Virus record (IMG/VR): IMGVR_UViG_3300003187_000167
Coordinates: 1 to 37,215 of that record
From: a virus
Reading direction: 5' to 3' (one strand)
Length of the DNA: 37,215 nt
Shown here one piece after another: positions 12,576-19,798 of this stretch. Under the pieces are notes generated by a model. It saw nothing but the letters and a program-made list of their open reading frames with translations, had not been told where the DNA came from and searched no databases. Every line of letters starts with the position of its first letter. Within the stretch, counting starts at the first letter, position 1. Position numbers and translations under genes: made by a program.

Positions 12576-13103
12576 ATGCGGGTCTGGTTCGACACCGAGT
12601 TTCTTGAAGATGGGCGAACGATTGAGCTGATCAGCATCGGCATGGTGCGGGAAGATGGCGCGACGTTCTATGCCGAGACGCCGCAGGCCGAAGGTCTGGC
12701 GAAATCGAACGATTGGCTGCGGGCCAATGTCCTGCCGAATCTGCGGGGGTGGGATGGTCGCGAGCGCTCACAGATCGCGGCTGACATCGTCGCGTTCGCC
12801 GGCAGCAACCCCGAGTTCTGGGCCTATTACGCCGATTACGATTGGGTCGCGCTCTGCCAGCTTTACGGCACCATGATGGACCTTCCGAAGGGCTGGCCAA
12901 TGTTCTGTCGCGATGTTCAGCAGCTTGCCTGCGAGTGTATCGAGACAGATTTGCCACCTCAGCCAGCGGCCGCGCACAACGCGTTGGCTGATGCGATCTG
13001 GACAAGGGTTGCGTTCGAAATCCTCGCTTATCAACCGCGCCCACGCCCCGAGAGTCCAGGACCGAACCTAGCGGATGCCACAAAAAAAGAACTCCTCCCA
13101 TGA
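12576..13103 (+). CDS. DEDD-type 3'-5' exonuclease (Rv2179c-like)
   Basis: The product has 175 residues. VWFDTEFLEDGRTIELISIG (Asp 6, Glu 8), EFWAYYADYDWVALCQLYG and AAAHNALADAIW (final His/Asp) give the DEDD metal site of RNase T-like exonucleases; length and ISIGMV match the short Rv2179c-like group, which acts on RNA 3' ends. ATG 12576-12578 follows AGGAG by about eight bases. The last codons (NLADATKKELLP) lie on a dispersed repeat. Confidence 0.85.
   Translation: MRVWFDTEFLEDGRTIELISIGMVREDGATFYAETPQAEGLAKSNDWLRANVLPNLRGWDGRERSQIAADIVAFAGSNPEFWAYYADYDWVALCQLYGTMMDLPKGWPMFCRDVQQLACECIETDLPPQPAAAHNALADAIWTRVAFEILAYQPRPRPESPGPNLADATKKELLP
13053..13094 (+). repeat. Dispersed repeat, copy C
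   Basis: AGTCCAGGACCGAACCTAGC then GGATGCCACAAAAAAAGAAC TCC. It shares CTAGCGGATGCCA with the 2554 copy and the A-rich right side with the 12303 copy. It encodes the end of the exonuclease and runs into the next gene's start region. Confidence 0.5.
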
Positions 13104-13465
13104 CAAGCGCAGAGAGGGCGATTTTCATTCTCAAAGTTCTCGACACCGCTCAGTGGAACGTCTTTCCGAGCGAAGAGGACATCGAGACTCTATCCCCGCA
13201 CGTGGACCAAATCCGCGCTGACTATGAAGAACAGCGCGGGCGTGGGTTTCATGGGGCCTTCATGGCGTCTCGCGCCAAGTTCCTAGCAGCCGCCATCACC
13301 CAGGCACAGAACGACAAGCTGGAGGAGGCGGCTCAGGCGATTGACGCAGTTGCAGCCGGGGTCACGGCGGCAGCGATCTACACAGGGCAGCATGACAAAG
13401 CTGCTGAGATCCTACGAGGCGGCTCCGATATATGCCGCGCCCTCAAATCCAAGGACACGCCATGA
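13100..13465 (+). CDS. Hypothetical helical protein (121 aa), relative of the 11567 gene
   Basis: The product is helical: MTSAERAIFILKVLDTA, SPHVDQIRADYEEQRGRG, SRAKFLAAAITQAQNDKLEE, AAQAIDAVAAGVTAAAIYTG. It shares the DKLEEAA block and general layout with the 11567-11977 product. No family is recognised. ATG 13100-13102 overlaps the exonuclease stop and the 3' end overlaps the next ATG. Confidence 0.72.
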   Translation: MTSAERAIFILKVLDTAQWNVFPSEEDIETLSPHVDQIRADYEEQRGRGFHGAFMASRAKFLAAAITQAQNDKLEEAAQAIDAVAAGVTAAAIYTGQHDKAAEILRGGSDICRALKSKDTP

Positions 13466-13623
13466 GCATCTTTGTAATCGGCGTCGGAGCCGGGTTCTTG
13501 AGTGTGGCTTTAGCAGACAGCGTCGCCCCCCGACCACCCACATTGGTCGTCGTCGTCACGGGACTGCTCTTCATCATCGTTGGGCAAATGATGCTGCTCA
13601 ACCACGCCGCGAAAAAGGACTGA
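13462..13623 (+). CDS. Small membrane protein, two helices (53 aa)
   Basis: MSIFVIGVGAGFLSVALADS and PTLVVVVTGLLFIIVGQMML are two membrane helices joined by VAPRPP; the end NHAAKKD is basic. ATG 13462-13464 overlaps the previous TGA as ATGA. No family is recognised. Confidence 0.68.
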   Translation: MSIFVIGVGAGFLSVALADSVAPRPPTLVVVVTGLLFIIVGQMMLLNHAAKKD

Positions 13624-13626
13624 ACC

Positions 13627-14019
13627 ATGGCGAAGGCAGGCCGCAAGCGTAAGGACGTGCCCCGGACGAAATCAGGGCTGCCGAGCCGTGCAGGTCAGTA
13701 CAAGGGCACCTGCGAAAGGGGCGTCTACATCATGACCGCTGACGGGTCGGGATGCATCAAGATCGGCATCAGCAATGGCCCTGCGCGCCGAAGCGACGGC
13801 ATTCAGACCTCCAACCCGTTCCCGGTGAGGCTTTACGCCTTCTGGAGCCTGGGCAACGAGGCTTCGCGTCGGCTTGAGCTTGAATGCCACAAGAGGCTTC
13901 GCCAGCGGCATGTCCACGCCAGCGGTGAATGGTATCGCATCGCTCCCGATGTCGCAGAGAGTTTCGTCAAGACAGTCGCGGCAGAGTTGGCAATCGACAT
14001 GGCATCGGAGGCAGCATGA
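13627..14019 (+). CDS. GIY-YIG-like (MUG113/T5orf172) protein
   Basis: The product has 130 residues. After a basic N-terminus (MAKAGRKRKDVPRTKSG) the domain reads GVYIMTADGSGCIKIGISNG, RRSDGIQTSNPFPVRLYAFW, LELECHKRLRQRHVHASGEW and YRI. This matches the second half of the 1301-1783 protein, so the phage carries two versions of the domain, one with and one without an HTH. Nuclease activity is possible but unproven. Confidence 0.8.
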   Translation: MAKAGRKRKDVPRTKSGLPSRAGQYKGTCERGVYIMTADGSGCIKIGISNGPARRSDGIQTSNPFPVRLYAFWSLGNEASRRLELECHKRLRQRHVHASGEWYRIAPDVAESFVKTVAAELAIDMASEAA

Positions 14020-14732
14020 GCAAGGCAGGTAGGCGCAAAGCCCAATCACCGATCAGCCTGGCGGGGAAGATCAGGCAACCCGAGATCGTCTCCATGCCGC
14101 GCGCCGTGGAGGAGATGCATCATGTCGATGGCACGACCACGCGTCGCGACCTAGGCGCCGTCGTGCCGCTGTCATCCTACGTTCAGGCCGGCATCAACCC
14201 CGTCTGCAACATCACCAGCCGAAAGCTTGGGCTTGTGAAATCCGAACTCATGAACCGCGAAGGAATTATCCGGGTGAACCAGGCCCCACTGCAATGGCTT
14301 GCCTCGCGCCAGATGCTTGACCCCGCCGATCGAGAGCGCAATGGCCTCCTTCGAGAAGCCGGCGAGCGCTACTATCGCCACTGGTTCGACGGCGGCTTGA
14401 AGGGCATCGGCGCGCAGAACCTTGACCGCGTGTTCGGCGGGGAAGCAGAGCCCGCCTATCTCACCCCAGCGACTGAATACGCAGCGCAGCACCGCCTCGA
14501 ATACCGCGAGGCCCGCGAGCGCATGGGCTCATGGCTTGCCAAGGTCACCGATGCCGTCGTTTGCGAGGAGCTGACGCTAGCGGATGCCGGCTCCTTCGTT
14601 GGCGATTATGCAAGTTCCAAGACCCGTTCCGCCATTGCCCTGACCATGCTCAAGGCCGGATTGACGACGCTCGTCGAGCATTTCGGCATTAGCCCTGTGC
14701 GCTCGGGCAAGATTCGCCATTGGCGAGATTGA
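14016..14732 (+). CDS. DUF6456-like protein, last early gene
   Basis: The product has 238 residues. The pattern APLQWLASRQMLDPADRERN, LLREAGERYYRHWFDGGL, REARERMGSWLAKVTDAVVC, EELTLADAG and ALTMLKAGLTTLVEHFGI resembles the DUF6456 family (AGERxxxxW, then a GL..L..HYG helix). The function is unknown; a DNA-binding role has been suggested for related proteins. As the last gene before a terminator and the late operon it is a candidate late regulator; this is inference from position. Confidence 0.65.
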   Translation: MSKAGRRKAQSPISLAGKIRQPEIVSMPRAVEEMHHVDGTTTRRDLGAVVPLSSYVQAGINPVCNITSRKLGLVKSELMNREGIIRVNQAPLQWLASRQMLDPADRERNGLLREAGERYYRHWFDGGLKGIGAQNLDRVFGGEAEPAYLTPATEYAAQHRLEYREARERMGSWLAKVTDAVVCEELTLADAGSFVGDYASSKTRSAIALTMLKAGLTTLVEHFGISPVRSGKIRHWRD

Positions 14733-14775
14733 CAGGGACCCTCTGAAATGGCATGGGAATAGACGATCGATTTTT

Positions 14776-14805
14776 GCGCCCGGTTCAGAGATGGCCGGGC
14801 GCTTT
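14776..14805 (+). terminator. Terminator after the early operon
   Basis: GCGCCCGG (14776-14783), an 11-base loop and CCGGGCGC (14795-14802), followed by TTTCGATT. The stem is perfect, the U-tract short. It ends 70 bases after the last early stop codon. Confidence 0.65.
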
Positions 14806-14890
14806 CGATTCTGAGTTCGGGTTTGCACCATTCCACGCTCCCGGGCGAAGCCGCGACCCTGACGAGGTGTGACCGGCAAGCGTCAATAAA

Positions 14891-14937
14891 GGCGGGCAGG
14901 TGACAGCCGGAAAGACGGCAACAATTTCCTTCCCGCC
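14891..14937 (+). promoter_or_regulatory. Structured leader before the terminase genes (possible attenuator)
   Basis: GGCGGGCAGG (14891-14900) can pair with CCTTCCCGCC (14928-14937), nine of ten positions, enclosing a small GCCG/CGGC hairpin (14906-14919). The right arm shares its last three bases with the stem of the terminator at 14935, so the two structures exclude one another in part. Nothing else is recognised in the 275-base gap 14733-15007 apart from terminators and a GATTC site at 14807. Confidence 0.42.
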
Positions 14938-14965
14938 CGGAGCCCGAAAGGCTGCCGGGCTTTTT
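14935..14965 (+). terminator. Terminator upstream of the terminase small subunit gene
   Basis: GCCCGG (14935-14940) pairs with CCGGGC (14955-14960), with an inner AGCC/GGCT stem, followed by TTTTT. It lies 42 bases before the first late gene, so late transcription must start after it or read through it. Confidence 0.72.
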
Positions 14966-15007
14966 CATACGCCGCGCGTTCTGAAAAACAATCAACGGAT
15001 TTCAAAG

Positions 15008-15307
15008 ATGGCAAAAGGCGGATCCCGAGAGGGCGCCGGCCGCAAGCCAGGCGTCCCGAACAAGCGCACCGCGGAAAAGATGGCTGAGGTTGAAGCGTCA
15101 GGCCTGACACCCCTCGACTACATGCTGTCGATCCTTCGCGACGCCAACGCGGGAGACGACAAGCGCATGTGGGCCGCTGAGAAGGCGGCTCCCTACATCC
15201 ACGCCAAGCTTTCGGCAGTCGAACACAAGGGCGCGCTGGAAGTCACCACGCAGACCAAGGAACAGAGGGACGCAGCAGTTGCAGCCGCTTCCCGCGCCAA
15301 CACCTGA
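15008..15307 (+). CDS. terS: Terminase small subunit-like protein
   Basis: The product has 99 residues. MAKGGSREGAGRKPGVPNKR is the usual N-terminal signature of many phage small terminase or terminase-associated proteins, followed by helices (TAEKMAEVEASGLTPLDYML, KRMWAAEKAAPYIHAKL). It recognises phage DNA for packaging. It is shorter than P22 gp3 but sits directly before and overlaps the large subunit gene. No strong ribosome site is seen before ATG 15008. Confidence 0.75.
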   Translation: MAKGGSREGAGRKPGVPNKRTAEKMAEVEASGLTPLDYMLSILRDANAGDDKRMWAAEKAAPYIHAKLSAVEHKGALEVTTQTKEQRDAAVAAASRANT

Positions 15308-16736
15308 GGACTATGCGTTCTCGCGCCTCATCGCATACGCAGCGTACCAATGGCCCGGTTATCGCGACGCGCCTCATCACAGGCTGATAGCAAGGCATCT
15401 GGAGGCAGTTGAGCGGGGAGAAATAACCCGCCTCATGATCACGATGCCGCCTCGGCACGGCAAGAGCATGCTGGCCAGCGAGTTCTTCCCGGCTTGGTAT
15501 CTCGGGCGCAACCCGGATCATTACGTCGTCACGGCAACCTATGCTCAGGAGCTGGCTGACGACTTCGGCCGCAAGGTCAAGAACCAGATCGAGGATAGCG
15601 GGTTCAAGGCCATCTTCCCCGGCGTCGGCCTGGCTGACGACAGCAAGAGCGCCAAGCGCTTTCACATCGAGGGTGAGCTAGGCGGCATCGAGCACGCGAC
15701 GAGCCAGCGTGGCGCGTTCTACGCGGTTGGCGTCGGTGGCCCGCTCACAGGTCGTGGCGCGCATCTGCTGCTGATCGACGATCCGGTGAAGAACCGCGAG
15801 GATGCCGAGTCCGAGCTGATCCGCAAGAAGACGAAGGATTGGTACACATCGACTGCCTACACTCGCCTCATGCCTGGCGGGCGCGTCGTGGTCATTCAAA
15901 CCCGCTGGCATGAAGACGATCTGTCGGGCTGGCTCCAAGCCGAGCATGAGCACGAAGGCTGGGTTGTTCTCGACCTTCCCGCCATCAGCGACGACGGCAA
16001 AGCTCTGTGGCCTGAGCAATACGATATCGAGGCGTTGGAGAGGATCAAGCGAGCCCTGCCGCCCCGCGATTGGTCGGCACTCTATCAGCAGAGACCGACG
16101 CCGGAAGAAGGCGACTACTTCAAGGCGGAGTGGTTCAGGAGCGCAACGCCGCCTCCCACCGAACAGTTGAGCATCTACGGCGCGTCCGACTACGCGGTCA
16201 CGTCGAATGGGGGTGACTTCACGGTCCATGTTGTCGTCGGCATCGATGGCGACGGGCGCATGTGGTTGATGGACCTCTGGCGCGGGCAGAAGTCGGCAGA
16301 TGTCTGGATCGAGGCTTGGTGCGATTTGGTCCTGAAATGGGAGCCGATCGGCTGGGCTGAGGAAACCGGTCAGATCCGAGCCGGCGTGGGGCCTTTCCTC
16401 GATAAACGAGCCAGAGAGCGGGAAGCCTACTGCTATCGCGAGCAGTTCCCGACCCGAGGCGACAAGGCGGTCAGAGCGCAGTCCATTCGCGGGCGGATGG
16501 CCATGAACGGCTTGTTCGTGCCGAACGATGCGCCATGGAAGTCAGACCTGATCAGTGAATGCCTTCGCTTCCCGGCAGGCGTCCATGACGACCAGGTCGA
16601 TGCGCTCGGTCTCGCAGGGCAGTTGCTCGACAAGATGATGGATGGCGTCAAGCCAGCCGTGAAGAAGCCGCCTAAGCCCCGCGACTGGTTCGAAGACGAC
16701 GAAGACGAGGACCGCGCATCATGGAAAACGGCCTGA
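15279..16736 (+). CDS. terL: Terminase large subunit
   Basis: The product has 485 residues. It is the ATP-driven packaging motor and headful nuclease. Walker A is PPRHGKS (57-63), Walker B LLLIDD (163-168), coupling motif QTRW (207-210); the nuclease domain shows IYGASDYAVT, GDFTVHVVVGID and VHDDQVDALGLAGQLL. The start is TTG at 15279-15281, with GAGGGA about eight bases upstream and no other start before the motifs, so the gene begins 29 bases inside the small subunit gene. The tail is acidic (WFEDDEDED). Confidence 0.95.
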   Translation: MQPLPAPTPEDYAFSRLIAYAAYQWPGYRDAPHHRLIARHLEAVERGEITRLMITMPPRHGKSMLASEFFPAWYLGRNPDHYVVTATYAQELADDFGRKVKNQIEDSGFKAIFPGVGLADDSKSAKRFHIEGELGGIEHATSQRGAFYAVGVGGPLTGRGAHLLLIDDPVKNREDAESELIRKKTKDWYTSTAYTRLMPGGRVVVIQTRWHEDDLSGWLQAEHEHEGWVVLDLPAISDDGKALWPEQYDIEALERIKRALPPRDWSALYQQRPTPEEGDYFKAEWFRSATPPPTEQLSIYGASDYAVTSNGGDFTVHVVVGIDGDGRMWLMDLWRGQKSADVWIEAWCDLVLKWEPIGWAEETGQIRAGVGPFLDKRAREREAYCYREQFPTRGDKAVRAQSIRGRMAMNGLFVPNDAPWKSDLISECLRFPAGVHDDQVDALGLAGQLLDKMMDGVKPAVKKPPKPRDWFEDDEDEDRASWKTA

Positions 16737-16742
16737 CCTGAC

Positions 16743-18866
16743 ATGGCGCTGTCCACTGTTGGTGCCGCCCCGCCTGCCTACGCGCTGCAAAGCCCGAGGC
16801 CGGATCTGAAAGCTGCTGCCGGTACGATGGCATTGGCTGCTGGGGCGCCCTCGATCGTATCCACCGAGCCGCATTGGCAGCCCGACTGGAAGAAGGAGCA
16901 CACGCAGCTCGTCGAGATGTTCGAGGAAGCCGAGGACGCCTCGTGCAAGAACCGCGAACTCGCTGAGCGCGATGTCGACTACCACCACAACAAGCAGTGG
17001 GACGAGAAGGACGCCAAGAAAATCCGTGATCGCGGCCAGCCCGTGCTCATGAAGAACCGCATCCGGCGGAAGATCAAATATCTTCAGGGCCTCGAGCAAC
17101 AGCAGCGGACTGACCCTCGGGCGGTTCCGAGGACGCCGAAGCACGAACAGGATGCCTACGCGGCAACGGCGTGCCTGCGCTTTGTCAACGATCAGAACCG
17201 CTATAACCAGACCCGATCGAAGGTATTCTGGGATGTTGCCGTGCCTGGTTGGGGCGGCACTGAGACGGTCATCGAGATGCGGCCGGGCATGGCCAATCCG
17301 ATGGTCGTCACGCGCCGTTGCCAATGGGACCGCATGTGGTGGGACCCCTACAGCCAGGAGGAGGATTTCTCCGACGCCCGCCGTCGCGGCATGGTGCTGT
17401 GGATGGACCGCGACGAGGCGATCCAGAAATATGGCGAGGGCGCGGAAAAGGTCTTCGACGAGACGATCCAGACAGCCTCGGTTGGCGGCACCTACGACGA
17501 CAAGCCCAAGTATCAGACATGGGTCAGCTACGAGAAGAAGCGTTGGCGCGTTCGTGTCGTGCAGGCCTATTTCCGTGCCGAAGACGGCATGATGTATTTC
17601 TCGGAGTTCACCAAGGGCGGCCTGCTCAACTACGGCGCGTCGCCATGGCTGGACGAGAATGGCCAGCCAGAGGACCCGTACTCGTGGGGCTCTGCCAACG
17701 TCGATCGCGACAACCAGCGCTATGGCGAAGTCCGGTCGATGATCGATCTTCAGGACGCCATCAACAAGCGCGAATCCAAGCTCCTGCACCTTGTCAGCGT
17801 GCGCCAGACCTTCGGATCACAGGGCGCGTTCGGCAAGATGTCGGTCAACGACATGAAGAAGGAGCTTTCGAAGCCTGACGGTCATATCCCGCTGCGTGAG
17901 GGCGTCGAGTTCGGCAAGCAATTCGGCGTGATCCCGACTGGCGACATGGCCGATGCGCAGTTCCAGATTCTCCAGGCGGACAATGCCGAGATGGATCTGG
18001 AAGGCCCCAACGCTGCGATGATGGGCAAGGGTCGGCAGGATCAGTCCGGGCGTGCGCTCCTGGCGCAGCAGCAAGGCGGAGCGATCGAGCAGAGCGGTCT
18101 CATGGACACCCTGCGCGATATCGACCTGCGCACCTACCGCAAGCAGTGGAACCGCATTCGCCAGTCGTGGACGGCAGAGCAGTGGGTGTCCGTCACTGAC
18201 GATATGCGCAACCTGAAATGGGTCGGCATCAATCAGCCGGCCATGCAGCCTGTCGTTGATCCTTCTACAGGCGCTCCAGCGATCGATCCGCAGACGGGAC
18301 AGCCTGCCATGGCGCCTGTTATCGACCCCATGACCGGCCAGCCGAAGCTCCAGAATCCGGTTTCCGAACTGGACGTAGACATCACCATCGATGACGCCCC
18401 GCATGTCGGGACGATGCAGGATGAAGAGTTCGGTCGCATGGTCGAGCTGGCCAAGATCGTTCCTGCGCTCCAGCAGATGGATGCTGCGACGTGGATCGGA
18501 GCTTCCAACCTCAAGAACAAGGCCGAACTGGCGCAGAAGGTCTCTGAGCAGCAGCAGGCCGCTGGCCAACGTCCTGATCCCGAACAGGTGAAGGCGCAGG
18601 CGCAGCTCCAGCTTGAGCAGGCCAAGCTTCAGATGCAAGCGCAGGCCAAGCAGGCCGAGACTGCGGCAAATATGGAAGCCGATCGCATGCGGGCTGAGCA
18701 AGAGATGGTTATCGCCCAGCGCAAGGCTGATCAGGAAATCGCCATCACCAACCGCAAGGCCGCCGTCGACCTGGAGATTATCCAGACGAAGGCACAGGCC
18801 GATATTGCGATCAGAGCGCAGGCCGCCCAGGCGGCTGCGGCGAACAAGCCCGCAGACCGTTCGTAG
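16743..18866 (+). CDS. P22-like portal protein
   Basis: The product has 707 residues (P22 gp1 is 725). It forms the dodecameric DNA channel at the head vertex. The core includes DYHHNKQWDEKDAKKIRDRG, LMKNRIRRKIKYLQGLEQQQ, WWDPYSQEEDFSDAR, NQRYGEVRSMIDLQDAINKR and GPNAAMMGKGRQDQSGRALL, typical of the P22 portal family. Residues about 500-540 carry a repeated (V/A)(V/I)DPxTGxP unit, and about 600-700 is a long Gln/Ala/Lys coiled coil, corresponding to the P22 barrel helix. It lies six bases after the terminase gene. Confidence 0.92.
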   Translation: MALSTVGAAPPAYALQSPRPDLKAAAGTMALAAGAPSIVSTEPHWQPDWKKEHTQLVEMFEEAEDASCKNRELAERDVDYHHNKQWDEKDAKKIRDRGQPVLMKNRIRRKIKYLQGLEQQQRTDPRAVPRTPKHEQDAYAATACLRFVNDQNRYNQTRSKVFWDVAVPGWGGTETVIEMRPGMANPMVVTRRCQWDRMWWDPYSQEEDFSDARRRGMVLWMDRDEAIQKYGEGAEKVFDETIQTASVGGTYDDKPKYQTWVSYEKKRWRVRVVQAYFRAEDGMMYFSEFTKGGLLNYGASPWLDENGQPEDPYSWGSANVDRDNQRYGEVRSMIDLQDAINKRESKLLHLVSVRQTFGSQGAFGKMSVNDMKKELSKPDGHIPLREGVEFGKQFGVIPTGDMADAQFQILQADNAEMDLEGPNAAMMGKGRQDQSGRALLAQQQGGAIEQSGLMDTLRDIDLRTYRKQWNRIRQSWTAEQWVSVTDDMRNLKWVGINQPAMQPVVDPSTGAPAIDPQTGQPAMAPVIDPMTGQPKLQNPVSELDVDITIDDAPHVGTMQDEEFGRMVELAKIVPALQQMDAATWIGASNLKNKAELAQKVSEQQQAAGQRPDPEQVKAQAQLQLEQAKLQMQAQAKQAETAANMEADRMRAEQEMVIAQRKADQEIAITNRKAAVDLEIIQTKAQADIAIRAQAAQAAAANKPADRS

Positions 18867-18971
18867 ATCCCGCCGCCAGGGTCAAGGGCGATCGGCCGCG
18901 CCGGCCGTAACTGCGCAAAGCTGCCGCCGAGCTGACGGGCGTCCGTAACCTCAACGCACCGAGGAAACATC

Positions 18972-19775
18972 ATGAAGTCGTTGGACGAGATCATGTCCGG
19001 CGAGGGCGGAGCCATGCCCGAGTCGGAAGAGCAGAATCCCGCAATCGAAACGCCCCCCGCGCCTGTCGCAGAAACTGCCCCCGCGGCCGAACAGCAGCCG
19101 GAAGGCGAGGCGCATGAAGGCGAACAGTCCGGGATGGTCCCGGTTGGCGCTCTTCACGCAGAGCGGGCCAAGGGCCGCAAATACACCGAGGAACTGGCTG
19201 AGACCCGCCGCGCCCTCGACGAACTGCGCTCCATGGTTCTGCGCCAGCAGCAGCCCCCACAGCCGACGCAGCCGCAAGCGCCTGCCGAGGTGCCGGATTG
19301 GTACGCCGATCCGGATAAAGCGTTCCAGCATCATGCCTCGCAGGTAATCGACCCTGTTCGGCAGGCTCTGGATTTCAACGCGCGGCTGACTGCGGAAGCG
19401 ATCCACAAGCCTGAGACGGTGAAGGAAGCCCTGGACGAGTTCAATCGGCTCGCCAGCCAGGGCGCCCATGACCCCGAAATCCATCGGCGGATCATGTCCA
19501 GTCCCAACCCGTATCACGCTGCCGTCCAGTGGCATCAGCAGTCCAAACGTCAGCAGCAGTTCTCACGCTTCGGAGACGACCCGGAAGCGGCCATCGAGGC
19601 CGAAGTCGCGCGTCGCCTTGCCGAGCGGACGGGACAGCCTGCGCAGCAATCTTCGCAGCCGACGCCCAACCAAGCCATGCCGTCGTCGTTCGCGGCCGGT
19701 CGCAATGCCGGCCCGCGCGCCGCACCGCAATGGTCAGGGCCGAAGCCTCTCTCGGAAATCATGGGCGGTCGCTGA
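18972..19775 (+). CDS. Scaffolding protein
   Basis: The product has 267 residues, rich in Glu/Gln/Pro/Ala with little predicted globular structure: acidic N-terminus (EEQNPAIETPP), a helix RAKGRKYTEELAETRRALDE, a helical middle (PDKAFQHHASQVIDPVRQAL) and a tail ending GPKPLSEIMGGR. This composition and the position between portal and coat genes fit a head scaffold. GAGG lies before the ATG. Nothing is recognised in the 105-base gap 18867-18971. Confidence 0.78.
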   Translation: MKSLDEIMSGEGGAMPESEEQNPAIETPPAPVAETAPAAEQQPEGEAHEGEQSGMVPVGALHAERAKGRKYTEELAETRRALDELRSMVLRQQQPPQPTQPQAPAEVPDWYADPDKAFQHHASQVIDPVRQALDFNARLTAEAIHKPETVKEALDEFNRLASQGAHDPEIHRRIMSSPNPYHAAVQWHQQSKRQQQFSRFGDDPEAAIEAEVARRLAERTGQPAQQSSQPTPNQAMPSSFAAGRNAGPRAAPQWSGPKPLSEIMGGR

Positions 19776-19798
19776 CCGCCCGGTAGAGGACAACCACC

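Noticed and set aside
16719-17789. 356-codon minus-strand open frame
   Set aside because: Antisense to the start of the portal gene, whose family match is clear.
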